This document shows positions 45,707 to 54,568 of a stretch of DNA of 64,000 bases, piece after piece (the stretch's first letter is position 1; every line of letters begins with the position of its first letter). The notes under the pieces were generated by a model. That model saw nothing but the letters and a program-made list of their open reading frames with translations, was not told the DNA's origin and ran no database searches. A program made the translations under genes and the position numbers. Location of the stretch: the NCBI GenBank assembly GCA_963813895.1, contig CAWFAS010000002.1, positions 62,001-126,000 of the forward strand, read 5' to 3'. This DNA comes from DASZWJ01 sp963813895 (GTDB taxonomy: Bacteria; Pseudomonadota; Gammaproteobacteria; JAURND01).

Positions 45707-45737
45707 AATTATATCGACTTAGTATAATTATATCGAC
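45707..45737 (+). promoter_or_regulatory. Direct repeats upstream of the ATPase gene
   Basis: AATTATATCGAC occurs twice, at 45707-45718 and 45726-45737, a 19-bp period. A TATAAT lies at 45742-45747 and another at 45723-45728, so the repeats overlap a likely promoter and could be operator half-sites. The ATPase gene starts 35 bp downstream. Confidence 0.35.
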
Positions 45738-45771
45738 AACATATAATCATGACTAATTAACGAGGCTGGTA

Positions 45772-46875
45772 ATGACTTCAGACTTATGGCACTACCCACG
45801 CACAGTGTTGGCACAGCAAGTATTAGGGATGTTTGAAAGTGGTTTATCCAGCGCCCTAACCTTTTTTGCGCCGCGACGCATGGGAAAAACGGAATTTTTA
45901 TGTAAGGATGTGACTCCTTTAGCTGAAAACCGGCACTGGAAGGTGCTTTATTTCAGTTTTCTAGATGTTGGCTCCCAGGCGGAAAAAGAATTTTTTGCCG
46001 CATTACAGCATTTTGCTGATGAAAATCAGTCAGGTAAAGCACGCAGGTTACTGGGCAAAGTCAGTAAAATCAGTGGAGAAGCGGTAGGTATCAAAGCGAG
46101 TGTGGAATTACGTGCTAAAACTCCAGGCAATGCAAATATTAAGAAAACCATTGCTCATCTCGCACAACAAGGCCGTATTTTGTTGCTGATGGATGAAGTG
46201 CAAACCTTAGCCCAACGCGAGGCAAATATTAATTTTATCGCCACCTTACGTACCGCCCTAGATTTGAACAAAGATACGGTGAAAGTGATTTTTACCGGTT
46301 CTTCACAGGAAGGTTTGCGGTGCATGTTTTCACAGGCCAAGGCACCTTTTTTTCATTTTGGACAAAATTTGTTATTCCCAACTTTGGATCGAGGTTTTAC
46401 TGACCATCTGGCCAATCTGTTTGCCAAAGTCACTAAACGCAAACTGGATAAAGCTACACTCTGGTCAGCCTTTCTGGAGATGCAATCTATTCCCCAATTA
46501 GCTAGAGCTTTAGTGGAACGCCTGGCCTTAAACCCCGATATTGCCCTGGAGCAAGCCAAGCAACAATTACTCAACGAAGTATTTAACGATCGAGCCTTTA
46601 TTGAGATCTGGACACAATGCAGCGATTTGGAGCACCTACTGCTAATTGAAATTTCAACTAATACATCCGCTGCTCTATTCAGCCATACGACACGCGCGCA
46701 ATTGGCGCAAACTTTGGGCATCGGCACCTTGGAAGTTCCTACAGTGCAATCGGCATTACGAGTGCTGCAACGCAAGGGTTTAATTGGCAAAAACCCTGAA
46801 GGTGGCGGTTACTTTATTGATGATCCGAATTTTAAAAATTGGCTTATACAATCACGTCAGAATGGCGGCATTTAG
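45772..46875 (+). CDS. Archaeal-type AAA ATPase
   Basis: A 367-residue P-loop NTPase. Walker A is APRRMGKT at residues 33-40 and Walker B is RILLLMDEVQTL near 135-145. VIFTGSSQEGLR resembles the sensor region of archaeal/STAND-like ATPases. The C-terminal 80 residues look like a winged helix (ALRVLQRKGLIGKNPEGGGYFIDDP). Such proteins occur in mobile and defence-associated loci, often without a known role. Its neighbours are an MNT-HEPN protein and a VapBC pair. No partner is encoded in the same transcript. Confidence 0.82.
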   Translation: MTSDLWHYPRTVLAQQVLGMFESGLSSALTFFAPRRMGKTEFLCKDVTPLAENRHWKVLYFSFLDVGSQAEKEFFAALQHFADENQSGKARRLLGKVSKISGEAVGIKASVELRAKTPGNANIKKTIAHLAQQGRILLLMDEVQTLAQREANINFIATLRTALDLNKDTVKVIFTGSSQEGLRCMFSQAKAPFFHFGQNLLFPTLDRGFTDHLANLFAKVTKRKLDKATLWSAFLEMQSIPQLARALVERLALNPDIALEQAKQQLLNEVFNDRAFIEIWTQCSDLEHLLLIEISTNTSAALFSHTTRAQLAQTLGIGTLEVPTVQSALRVLQRKGLIGKNPEGGGYFIDDPNFKNWLIQSRQNGGI

Positions 46876-46908
46876 GCAGGAAGAAAAAGATTAAGATAAA
46901 TTAAGAAA

Positions 46909-47790
46909 TCAAATTTGATCATTAATTTCTGAGAGAAAACTCTGTATTTTTTCCTGACATAATTTATCTGCCAATTGAGTGAGATTCTGTACTTCATTGG
47001 CCAAATGATTTAATTCATTAGCAGTAATTACATAACTCTTTTTGTAGCGAGCATCGACATGCGCATCACAAAGCAACTCAAAAAGTCGTTCTTCTTCCTC
47101 TGTAGCTAAGGGAAATACTTTGATAAACCGTGGATCAAGTGCATTGACTAAATGTCGAAGTTCTTGCAAGTGGTGCGTGTTAGGTTTGTAGCGAGTAAAA
47201 ACTAGTAGAATGGCACTGTAAAGTCGCTCTGTAACTTGATGTAGTAAAAATGCAGCATTACTGTTGCTGCCACGCTTAAAAGCGTTTTCAAAATCTATCC
47301 AGAATTCTTTAGCGCTGGTTAGCCAGTACTCAAAATCCTCTTTGGCTAATTGAAAACGTTCTTTAGAGCTTAATTCACGAGGGACTTTTAGTGTAAATTT
47401 CTCCGAATCCCATAATATTATTCCTTCATTTTTTATGTCGGAAAAAAAGTATTGGGCACGAGTTAAACGGCGATTGATAAACTCAACGTCATGAACAATT
47501 AATGAAGCAGGCGTGTTAACCGTAGATAATTGCTTGACAGATTTTTTGATTTCCCGTTGCAGCCGGGCTTGCTCAGATACTGAACGGGTTTCTACAATGA
47601 CCAATAAATCAAAATCGCTTTGATATTGAAAATGGACACCATCATCGGCATATTCTTCTACCCAGTCCCCACGGGCATAACTACCAAACAATATAATCAT
47701 TTCCACCTGTGACATCTGACGAATTAGCTGCACTATCTCATGCAATTCTTGTTGCTTGGCTGGAGGTAAATGAGACAAGGAATTTTTCAT
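46909..47790 (-). CDS. MNT nucleotidyltransferase-HEPN fusion protein
   Basis: A 293-residue two-domain protein. Residues 1 to about 125 form a minimal nucleotidyltransferase (MNT) with GSYARGD at 36-42, Asp59/Asp61 in SDFDLLVIV and Asp101 as a possible third metal ligand. Residues about 145-285 form a HEPN domain with an R-x5-H motif (RYKPNTH, Arg200 to His206). In separate MNT/HEPN pairs, HEPN is a toxin RNase and MNT inactivates it by nucleotidylation. Here both are one chain. Self-regulation or a nucleotide-sensing role is inferred. Confidence 0.85.
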   Translation of the reverse strand: MKNSLSHLPPAKQQELHEIVQLIRQMSQVEMIILFGSYARGDWVEEYADDGVHFQYQSDFDLLVIVETRSVSEQARLQREIKKSVKQLSTVNTPASLIVHDVEFINRRLTRAQYFFSDIKNEGIILWDSEKFTLKVPRELSSKERFQLAKEDFEYWLTSAKEFWIDFENAFKRGSNSNAAFLLHQVTERLYSAILLVFTRYKPNTHHLQELRHLVNALDPRFIKVFPLATEEEERLFELLCDAHVDARYKKSYVITANELNHLANEVQNLTQLADKLCQEKIQSFLSEINDQI

Positions 47791-47804
47791 GGTTGCTGAA
47801 TGTC

Positions 47805-48012
47805 CTAAAAAACCGCAGGAGAGTTAAAAGTTTTCTTCTTGTAGGTATTTAAATGCTGAAACTTCTTCCTTTCTTCTAAATGGGATATGAGCATGTTTTT
47901 GACTTTATCCTCTAAACTGTTTAAATATCCTGCTGGAAAGTCTGCTGCATTTAAAACTGCAAAATGGAAGGACTCTTTCTTGTACTTTCCTCTTATTGTG
48001 CTACAATAGAAA
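47805..48012 (-). pseudogene. Decayed or truncated small reading frame
   Basis: A minus-strand frame without a good early start reads VLNAADFPAGYLNSLEDK and then SHLEERKKFQHLNTYKKK before a stop at 47805-47807. Amino-acid composition is protein-like, but only one internal ATG exists and the family is not recognised. It fills the gap between the MNT-HEPN and VapB-like genes and is probably a remnant. Confidence 0.3.
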
Positions 48013-48039
48013 GAATTGTGTCACACGGGAGGAGAATCA

Positions 48040-48267
48040 ATGCAAACTCTAAGTATTCGTGAAGTTCGCAGCGCATTGGGTCGCCTGGACGAGATCCTTG
48101 GCACCACTAATGAAATAATCGTAACCAAACATGGTGAAGCGATAGCCCGTATTATACCTATGAAAGGGACCCACATGCGACCCACACATGATGAGCTTCA
48201 TAGCCTGACTAAAAAACTTTCTATACCTTCTGAGAAACTACTCAGGGACGAGCGTGATGAGCAATAG
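48040..48267 (+). CDS. Phd/YefM-type antitoxin (VapB-like)
   Basis: A 75-residue antitoxin. The N-terminal SIREVRSALGRLDEIL and IIVTKHGEAIARIIP form the Phd/YefM DNA-binding fold; the acidic C-terminus (LLRDERDEQ) would wrap the toxin. The start is ATG 48040, preceded by GGGAGGAG. The gene overlaps the toxin gene by 11 bp, the usual arrangement for coupled translation. It would repress its own promoter. Confidence 0.9.
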   Translation: MQTLSIREVRSALGRLDEILGTTNEIIVTKHGEAIARIIPMKGTHMRPTHDELHSLTKKLSIPSEKLLRDERDEQ

Positions 48268-48691
48268 TGTTTATTTAGATACATCGGCATTGGCAAAATG
48301 GTATTTAAATGAACAGGGTACAAAACAAGTAACGGATTTCATTCTGTCAGCTGATCGCGTTGTGATTAGTAGCCTTACCATTACTGAAATGCGATGCTTA
48401 TTAGCCCGTCGTAGACGAATGCATGATTTCAATGAAAAAATAGAACATCAGTTATATGCTACTTTTTTGAGTGATATCGATTGTGGGCATCTTGCAGTGG
48501 AAATTTTTTCAGATCAATATTTTATTCATGCTTCCCATCTTATCGATAGTTTTCCCACTATTCCATTACGCACCCTCGATGCTTTGCATTTAAGCATTAT
48601 TCAACAAAAGAATATACCCCGCCTCGCTACAGCAGATGAAGTTATGCTCAAGGCTGCTAAAAAAATGAATATTATGGTGAAAAAATTTTAA
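48257..48691 (+). CDS. PIN-domain toxin (VapC-like)
   Basis: A 144-residue PIN-domain ribonuclease. The acidic metal-binding residues are in YLDTSALAKWY, ITEMRCLLARR and TLDALHLSII, all intact. VapC toxins cleave tRNA or rRNA and are held inactive by the antitoxin. I use ATG 48257; a GTG immediately before it is possible. It overlaps the antitoxin gene, so this is a complete type II module. Confidence 0.92.
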   Translation: MSNSVYLDTSALAKWYLNEQGTKQVTDFILSADRVVISSLTITEMRCLLARRRRMHDFNEKIEHQLYATFLSDIDCGHLAVEIFSDQYFIHASHLIDSFPTIPLRTLDALHLSIIQQKNIPRLATADEVMLKAAKKMNIMVKKF

Positions 48692-48781
48692 TTGTTACGT
48701 GGATAAACGATGTGCAATACAGTTTGCTAACTTTGCGGCCTGGCATAGATTTAGAATTTAAAGAAAACTAACGCATATCAC

Positions 48782-49582
48782 TTATTCAACTGTCGCACCC
48801 TCTTCGCCCAGTATAGTCTCCAGACTTTTAAAATCCCATAACCGATGATCCATCAATTGGCTGGGACTGACATTGCTCAAGGCGTGCAATATATTACTGG
48901 GCACTTTTGGATTTTCATGCGCCAAGCCATCGATTAATACTTTGACTCGCTGCCGCATTAGGTTTTCTTGAGAACCGCATAAATTGCAGGGTATGATGGG
49001 AAATACTTTTTCCTGTGCGTAAGCAATAATATCTTTTTCTTGGCAATAAACTAGCGGCCTGATGACAATATTCTGCTTATCATCGGTTAATAATTTGGGA
49101 GGCATCGAGCGAATGGCGCCATTATAAAAAATTGACATCAACAAGGTGCGAATTAAATCATCGCGGTGATGTCCTAAAGCAACTTTGGTAAAGCCTTTAG
49201 CCTTTGCATAGCTGTAAATAATACCACGCCGTAAGCGCGAACACAGAGAGCAATAAGTTTTGCCTTCAGGAATTTTATCCATAACAATGGAATAAGTGTC
49301 CTCGCGAATAATTTCATAAGGAATAGCTTTGGCTTCCAGCCAGGCGCGCAAATGCGAATCATCCCAGCCTGGTTGCGCTTGATCCAGTGTAAATGCAAAG
49401 ATTTGAAATTTGTTATTCGAACGAACGCGTAGTAAATTCAATAGTGTCAGCATGGTAAAAGAATCTTTGCCACCCGACAAGCAAACCATCACCTTATCGC
49501 CGGTTTTTATCATCTGATAGTCAGCGATGGCTTTACCAGTGTAATGTAATAATTTTTTTTCTATTTTGGATTCTGCTGTCAA
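48782..49582 (-). CDS. ttcA: tRNA 2-thiocytidine biosynthesis protein
   Basis: TtcA thiolates cytidine 32 of certain tRNAs. The 266-residue protein has the PP-loop SGGKDS (residues 35-40), the CxxC pair in YCSLCSRLRRG and another in CNLCGSQENLMRQ; TtcA uses such cysteines to bind a 4Fe-4S cluster. HHRDDLIRTLLMS is also typical. It follows the RimK-like gene after 13 bp, so the two are probably one transcript. Confidence 0.96.
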   Translation of the reverse strand: MTAESKIEKKLLHYTGKAIADYQMIKTGDKVMVCLSGGKDSFTMLTLLNLLRVRSNNKFQIFAFTLDQAQPGWDDSHLRAWLEAKAIPYEIIREDTYSIVMDKIPEGKTYCSLCSRLRRGIIYSYAKAKGFTKVALGHHRDDLIRTLLMSIFYNGAIRSMPPKLLTDDKQNIVIRPLVYCQEKDIIAYAQEKVFPIIPCNLCGSQENLMRQRVKVLIDGLAHENPKVPSNILHALSNVSPSQLMDHRLWDFKSLETILGEEGATVE

Positions 49583-49595
49583 AAAATATACTCCA

Positions 49596-51065
49596 CTATT
49601 TTTTCATCCCCTGTTTATTTTTCTTGGCTTCAATGCGATTTAAAATCGAGCGCATAATTGTCAAATACAGATCATCTTTGAGCAAGGTATCTTCTTGGTT
49701 ATTATCTATGGTGGGATTATCATTGACTTCAATAACCATAACAGAATCGCCGATCTGTTTTAAATCGACTCCATACAAACCATCACCTATTAAATCAGCT
49801 GCTTTCTTAGCCAATTGCAATACTCTTGAGGGAACCGTATGTAGCGGAACGGATTCTACACAACCAAATAGCGATTCCTTGTTGGCTAGATTGTAAATTT
49901 GCCAATGATCCTTGGCCATGTAATATTTACAGGCATATAAAGGCTTTTTATCCATAAAGCCTATACGCCAATCAAACTCTGTAGGAATAAATTCCTGAGC
50001 GATGATTAAATCCGATCCGTTTAAAAATTTTTCCACTTCATTTTTTAAAGCTTCTTCGGAATTGACTTTAATAACACCGGTGGATAAAGAGCCATCGGGT
50101 TGTTTTAATACACATGGTAAGCCAAGCAGCCCCGAAATATGATTGGCATTATCTTTGTGCACGATGATGGTTTTGGGGATTGGTACTTTTGCTTTGGTCA
50201 ATAATTCAGCCGTATATACTTTATTGGTGCACTTCACAATCGACTCAGGATCATCAATAACTACTAAATTTTCCGCAGAAGCCCTACGCGCAAAGCGATA
50301 GGTATGATGGTTTACTTCCGTTCTTTCACGGATAAATAACGCATCAAATTCAGCTACTCTACTAAAATCGTCTTTGGTAATTAATCGCGTCCGAAAATTC
50401 AGAGACTCGGCAGCGTCAATAAAATTTTTAATAGCTTTTTTATTGGAGGGAGGCACAACCTCCTGAGGATTAACTAATATGGCTAAATCATAAATTGATG
50501 CGGACTTGCGAAATGAGTGAATACGTTTTTTGGAAAAATAAGATTTTGCAAACTCTATCAAATGCGGCTCATGGTTGTCCGGTATTTCGGTAATGGGAAT
50601 AGGATTAACGTTTTGCAGAATCCATTTTTTATTATAGGAAAATGTGACTTCAAGCAATGGTGCTTGAAACAAATTATATAGCTGTTGACTTAATTTGTCG
50701 TATTGCTTTGCAACGGTTCTGCCAAAATAAATATTTAAAATATAATTTTTTGATTTTAATTTAGAGAAACTGCTTTGAATCAGTTGATCAATCTCATCTG
50801 ACATCACGCGCAATATAGACTGGGATTTTAAATCTTGAATGGTTGTTACATTAGGAAAAGCACGATGCCCACGCGCTTCAGCCAACAAAGAGACATAATA
50901 ACCCATACCCTGGTAACGATAAGAGCGACACAGGTTATAGATGCGCATATTGCGAATTTCCGAATATTTACTATCCGTCAAATACAATTTTGCAGAGACT
51001 ACTTCCACGTCTGGAATATTAAAATTCCATTTTTTTGGGTTATCGACGACGACTATGCTTAACAT
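49596..51065 (-). CDS. RimK-family ATP-grasp protein
   Basis: A 489-residue protein. The N-terminal 200 residues match the RimK-like ATP-grasp N-terminal domain (YLTDSKYSEIRNMRIYNLCR, RGHRAFPNVTTIQDL). Residues about 285-470 form the ATP-grasp core with VIDDPESIVKCTNKVY, VLKQPDGSLSTGVIKV, EFIPTEFDWRIG and the metal-binding VIEVNDNPTID. It would ligate amino acids to a carboxylate on a protein or small molecule. The substrate is unknown. A standard RimK is about 300 residues, so this is the longer two-domain subfamily. Confidence 0.9.
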   Translation of the reverse strand: MLSIVVVDNPKKWNFNIPDVEVVSAKLYLTDSKYSEIRNMRIYNLCRSYRYQGMGYYVSLLAEARGHRAFPNVTTIQDLKSQSILRVMSDEIDQLIQSSFSKLKSKNYILNIYFGRTVAKQYDKLSQQLYNLFQAPLLEVTFSYNKKWILQNVNPIPITEIPDNHEPHLIEFAKSYFSKKRIHSFRKSASIYDLAILVNPQEVVPPSNKKAIKNFIDAAESLNFRTRLITKDDFSRVAEFDALFIRERTEVNHHTYRFARRASAENLVVIDDPESIVKCTNKVYTAELLTKAKVPIPKTIIVHKDNANHISGLLGLPCVLKQPDGSLSTGVIKVNSEEALKNEVEKFLNGSDLIIAQEFIPTEFDWRIGFMDKKPLYACKYYMAKDHWQIYNLANKESLFGCVESVPLHTVPSRVLQLAKKAADLIGDGLYGVDLKQIGDSVMVIEVNDNPTIDNNQEDTLLKDDLYLTIMRSILNRIEAKKNKQGMKK

Positions 51066-51089
51066 GGATTATATACTTATTCCGGTAAC

Positions 51090-51857
51090 TTATTTTGGCG
51101 CCATACGCAAAGCCCCATCCAGTCTGATAACCGAACCATTCAACATGGGATTTTCAATGATATGCATAACCAGCTTAGCATATTCTGCAGGACTACCAAA
51201 ACGTTTTGGAAAGGGAACCGAAGCTGCCAGATTGTCTCGCACCTTATCTGGCAATTCTCTTAACATAGGGGTCTCGATTAATCCGGGTGCTATGGCCATC
51301 ACTCGAATACCATAGCGCGCCAACTCGCGTGCTGCCGGTAACGTCATAGCAACTACGCCGCCTTTAGAAGCGCTATAGGCAATTTGACCTATTTGCCCTT
51401 CAAATGCAGCAACGGAGGCGGTGTTGATAATAACCCCCCGCTCTTCACTATCACCGATTACAGGAAGTGTGGCCATGCGTGCGGCGGCTACTCGCAGCAC
51501 ATTAAATGTTCCCACCAGATTAACCTGAATCGCCGGGATAAAATCTTCTAGTGGCATGGGGGTTCCATCTTTGCCAACCACCAATTTACCAGGACAAATT
51601 CCCGCGCAGTTTACACAAATCCGCGGGATTCCTAATTGCGTCTCTATTTGATCAAAAGCTTGGTTAATTTCACTAGCATGGGTCACATCACAGGCAATTG
51701 ATATTCCATTGATGGATTTAGCAGTTTGTTCTGCTGCCGCGATATTGCGGTCAAGGATAGCGACGCGAACTCCCGCTTGAGCGAGATGTCTGGCTGTTTC
51801 AGCACCCATACCAGAACCACCGCCGGTTATTATTGCAGTCTGACCTTTGAAAAGCAT
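51090..51857 (-). CDS. SDR-family 3-hydroxyacyl-CoA dehydrogenase-like protein
   Basis: A 255-residue short-chain dehydrogenase. NAD binding is GGGSGMGAETARHLA, then CDVTH and NCAGICPG, and the catalytic Tyr-Lys lies in YSASKGGVVAMTLPAARE with the Ser in NTASVAAFEGQ. The proline-rich segment PFPKRFGSPAEYAKLVMHI resembles type II 3-hydroxyacyl-CoA dehydrogenases (HSD17B10-like), which act in fatty-acid or branched-chain breakdown. The acetoacetyl-CoA synthetase elsewhere in the window could share a pathway, but they are not linked. Confidence 0.88.
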   Translation of the reverse strand: MLFKGQTAIITGGGSGMGAETARHLAQAGVRVAILDRNIAAAEQTAKSINGISIACDVTHASEINQAFDQIETQLGIPRICVNCAGICPGKLVVGKDGTPMPLEDFIPAIQVNLVGTFNVLRVAAARMATLPVIGDSEERGVIINTASVAAFEGQIGQIAYSASKGGVVAMTLPAARELARYGIRVMAIAPGLIETPMLRELPDKVRDNLAASVPFPKRFGSPAEYAKLVMHIIENPMLNGSVIRLDGALRMAPK

Positions 51858-51892
51858 GATTTACCTCATAGGCTTTTTATAAACTAGGATTT

Positions 51893-51941
51893 GCTACGTC
51901 GTCCCGCTCCCGGACTTGATCCGGGAGCGGGACGACGTAGC
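51893..51941. repeat. Perfect 21-bp palindrome hairpin
   Basis: Arms 51893-51913 and 51921-51941 pair perfectly around a 7-base loop (GCTACGTCGTCCCGCTCCCG...). It shares the GTCGTCCCG outer sequence with the 7115 and 56617 palindromes and the 60281 one, so it belongs to the same loose family. Lying between the symporter and SDR genes on one strand, it could block or process a shared transcript. Confidence 0.8.
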
Positions 51942-51973
51942 TGGTGGAGCTGTGACGACAGATTTAGTACGCA

Positions 51974-53233
51974 TCAATTATTATAAACTTCCGCATCCAA
52001 ACTTTTTTCGCTTTTAGCTACAATGCAACAAACCACTGCATCTCCTGATACATTGACAGCCGTTCTCGCCATATCCAAAAGTCTATCTACCCCAATAATC
52101 AATGCAATCCCCTCGACTGGCACATTGACTTGCTTTAATACCATAGCTAAGGTTATCAAGCCAACACTGGGGATACCTGCTGTTCCTATAGAGGCTAAAG
52201 TTGCCATCAGAATCACCATCAAATACCCTGATAAACTAATGGGCACATGATACACATGCGCGATAAAAACTGTAGCAACGCCCTGCATAATAGCGGTGCC
52301 ATCCATATTGATAGTTGCGCCCAGGGGCACAATAAAAGAAGCCACAGAATTTTTCACCCCGAGTTTATGTTCTACTGTCTCTAACACCACGGGGATTGAG
52401 GCGTTACTGCTCGACGTACTAAAAGCAAATAACATGCAGGAATAAAATTTTTTGAAAAAGGGTAATGGATTTAAGCCACCTAGAAATCGCAGCAACAAAG
52501 AATAGGTAACCGTAAGATGTATGAACAGCACCAGTAACACAATGCAAAAGTACCCAAGCAACTGACCAATCAAATCAAAGCCCATTTGGGCAAATGTCAC
52601 CGCAACCAGGCAAAAAATACCATAGGGTGCCAACTTTAACATCAAGGTGATAAAGTGCATCACCACATCATTCATATCTCGAAAAATAGCGCCAATACGT
52701 TTGCCTGCTTCACCTGCTGCAGAAATAGCAATGCCAAACAATAGTGAAAACACGATGATTTGCAGCATTTCCCCTTCTACTAAAGCTTTAAAAAAATTAG
52801 CAGGAAAAAGATTGCTAACGATATCTTTAAGAGAAGGAGCCTCCTTGATAACGAAGGGTCTGGGCAAATTAGCCTGCATTCCAGAACCGATTGAAAATAC
52901 ACTGGCAAATAAAATGGCCAGTGCAATGGCGACCGCAGTAGTCACTAGGTACAAAACAAGGGTTTTACCGCCGATGCGTCCCAATTTTTTGACATCAAGA
53001 GAGCTGCTACCACATACCAGAGACACAAACACCACCGGCACAACCAACATTTTTAAAATAGTAATAAAAATATTGCCACCGGTTTTTAAAATATCATCGA
53101 GCAGGACCTGTGAAATCGCATGTTCCTGATTAACACGAAGCACCAATCCAGCGATACAACCTAATAACATAGCCAGCAAAATCCTGGCGGTTAAACTCAT
53201 CGGCTTAGCTATTCCACGCCGCTTACCCTTCAT
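51974..53233 (-). CDS. Dicarboxylate/amino-acid:cation symporter
   Basis: A 419-residue DAACS-family (GltP/DctA-type) secondary transporter with eight membrane helices and two re-entrant loops. The serine-rich loop FAFSTSSSNASIPVVLE and the helix-7 NMDGTA motif (PLGATINMDGTAIMQG) are intact, as is DRLLDMARTAVNVSGDAVV. Glutamate, aspartate or C4-dicarboxylates are the usual cargo. It overlaps the ugd start region by four bases, though a functional link is not obvious. Confidence 0.95.
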   Translation of the reverse strand: MKGKRRGIAKPMSLTARILLAMLLGCIAGLVLRVNQEHAISQVLLDDILKTGGNIFITILKMLVVPVVFVSLVCGSSSLDVKKLGRIGGKTLVLYLVTTAVAIALAILFASVFSIGSGMQANLPRPFVIKEAPSLKDIVSNLFPANFFKALVEGEMLQIIVFSLLFGIAISAAGEAGKRIGAIFRDMNDVVMHFITLMLKLAPYGIFCLVAVTFAQMGFDLIGQLLGYFCIVLLVLFIHLTVTYSLLLRFLGGLNPLPFFKKFYSCMLFAFSTSSSNASIPVVLETVEHKLGVKNSVASFIVPLGATINMDGTAIMQGVATVFIAHVYHVPISLSGYLMVILMATLASIGTAGIPSVGLITLAMVLKQVNVPVEGIALIIGVDRLLDMARTAVNVSGDAVVCCIVAKSEKSLDAEVYNN

Positions 53234-54567
53234 AATTTTTCTCCGCGTCCTATAGCGTAATAGCTCAGCCCATGATTTGCCAAAATAGCGGCCGTATAGA
53301 GGTTACGGCCATCAAAAATTGCCGGATGGCGTAATTTTCTTTTTATTAAATCAAAATCTGGATGACGGAATTCATCCCATTCAGTCACTATGGCCAAGGT
53401 ATCTGCATTTTCTAATACCTGACTGGCTTTTTCACACACCTGAAAACCTGCTCTTTCTCCGTACATCTGTCTTGCTATAGTCCCGGCTGCTGGATCATAG
53501 GCTTGTATCTTGGCCCCGGCTGCCAATAATTCATCAATCAAAACCTGGCTGGAAGCTTCGCGCATATCATCTGTATTAGGTTTAAATGACAGCCCCCAGA
53601 TAGCGACGGTTTTTTCCTTTAAATCCCCGCTAAAATAATTGGAAATTTTATCAAATAAAACACGTTTTTGTTGTTGGTTTACCTTTTCTATGGCATTGAG
53701 AATCAGTGGCTCATAATCCACTTGGTGCGCCATTTTTTTCAGCGCGCGAACGTCTTTAGGAAAACAGGAGCCCCCATAACCACAACCTGCATATAAAAAT
53801 TGATGACCAATACGACGATCAGAACCCATGCCACGACGGATCATATCAATATCAGCACCAAAACGTTCCGCCAGATGACTAATTTCATTCATGAAACTAA
53901 TGCGTACCGCCAAATAAGCATTGGCAGCATATTTGGCTAATTCTGCAGAGGTGGCATCCATAGGAATAAACCGTTGGCTATTGTCATCTAACGGCTGGTA
54001 AAGCTCGTGGGTTAACCTAATAGCGCGCTCATTATCTGCTCCAATAATGATCCGGTCCGGCTTTAGGAAATCGTATATGGCGGCTCCTTGACGCAGGAAC
54101 TCAGGATTTGAGACTATATCGAAATCAATATCGGCGCCACGCTCTTGGAGTTTTTGTAGCATCAGCTGTTTTATGTTCAAGGCAGTGCCTACGGGCACGG
54201 TGGATTTATTGATAATAATACGATATTCACTAATATATTGAGCAATACCCTCCACTACCGCAAATACCTGCTGCAAATCGGCAGAACCGTCTTCTGCTGA
54301 GGGGGTGCCTACAGTGATAAATTGAAATGTGGCATGCCTGACACCTGCTTCCAATTCGGTGCTGAAGGTCAACCTGCCAGCTGCTAAATGACGTACCAGA
54401 TACTCCTGCAAATCCGGCTCATAAATGGGACAGATACCTTGCTTGAGTTCAGCAATTTTAGCGGCATTAGTATCTATCACTAGGACGTTTTTGCCAAGCT
54501 CCGCCCAGCAAGCGCCGGTGACCAAGCCTACATATCCAGCGCCATAGATGGTAATGGTTTTGTCCAT
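53230..54567 (-). CDS. ugd: UDP-glucose 6-dehydrogenase
   Basis: Oxidises UDP-glucose twice with NAD+ to UDP-glucuronate. The 445 residues include the N-terminal GAGYVGLVTGACWAELG, FITVGTPSAEDGSADL, NPEFLRQGAAIYDF and the catalytic Cys in YGGSCFPKDVRAL. SFKPNTDDMREASSQVL lies in the C-terminal domain. It sits one base from the PglF-like gene on the same strand. UDP-glucuronate can serve as a sugar donor or precursor in the surface glycan. Confidence 0.95.
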   Translation of the reverse strand: MDKTITIYGAGYVGLVTGACWAELGKNVLVIDTNAAKIAELKQGICPIYEPDLQEYLVRHLAAGRLTFSTELEAGVRHATFQFITVGTPSAEDGSADLQQVFAVVEGIAQYISEYRIIINKSTVPVGTALNIKQLMLQKLQERGADIDFDIVSNPEFLRQGAAIYDFLKPDRIIIGADNERAIRLTHELYQPLDDNSQRFIPMDATSAELAKYAANAYLAVRISFMNEISHLAERFGADIDMIRRGMGSDRRIGHQFLYAGCGYGGSCFPKDVRALKKMAHQVDYEPLILNAIEKVNQQQKRVLFDKISNYFSGDLKEKTVAIWGLSFKPNTDDMREASSQVLIDELLAAGAKIQAYDPAAGTIARQMYGERAGFQVCEKASQVLENADTLAIVTEWDEFRHPDFDLIKRKLRHPAIFDGRNLYTAAILANHGLSYYAIGRGEKL

Positions 54568-54568
54568 A

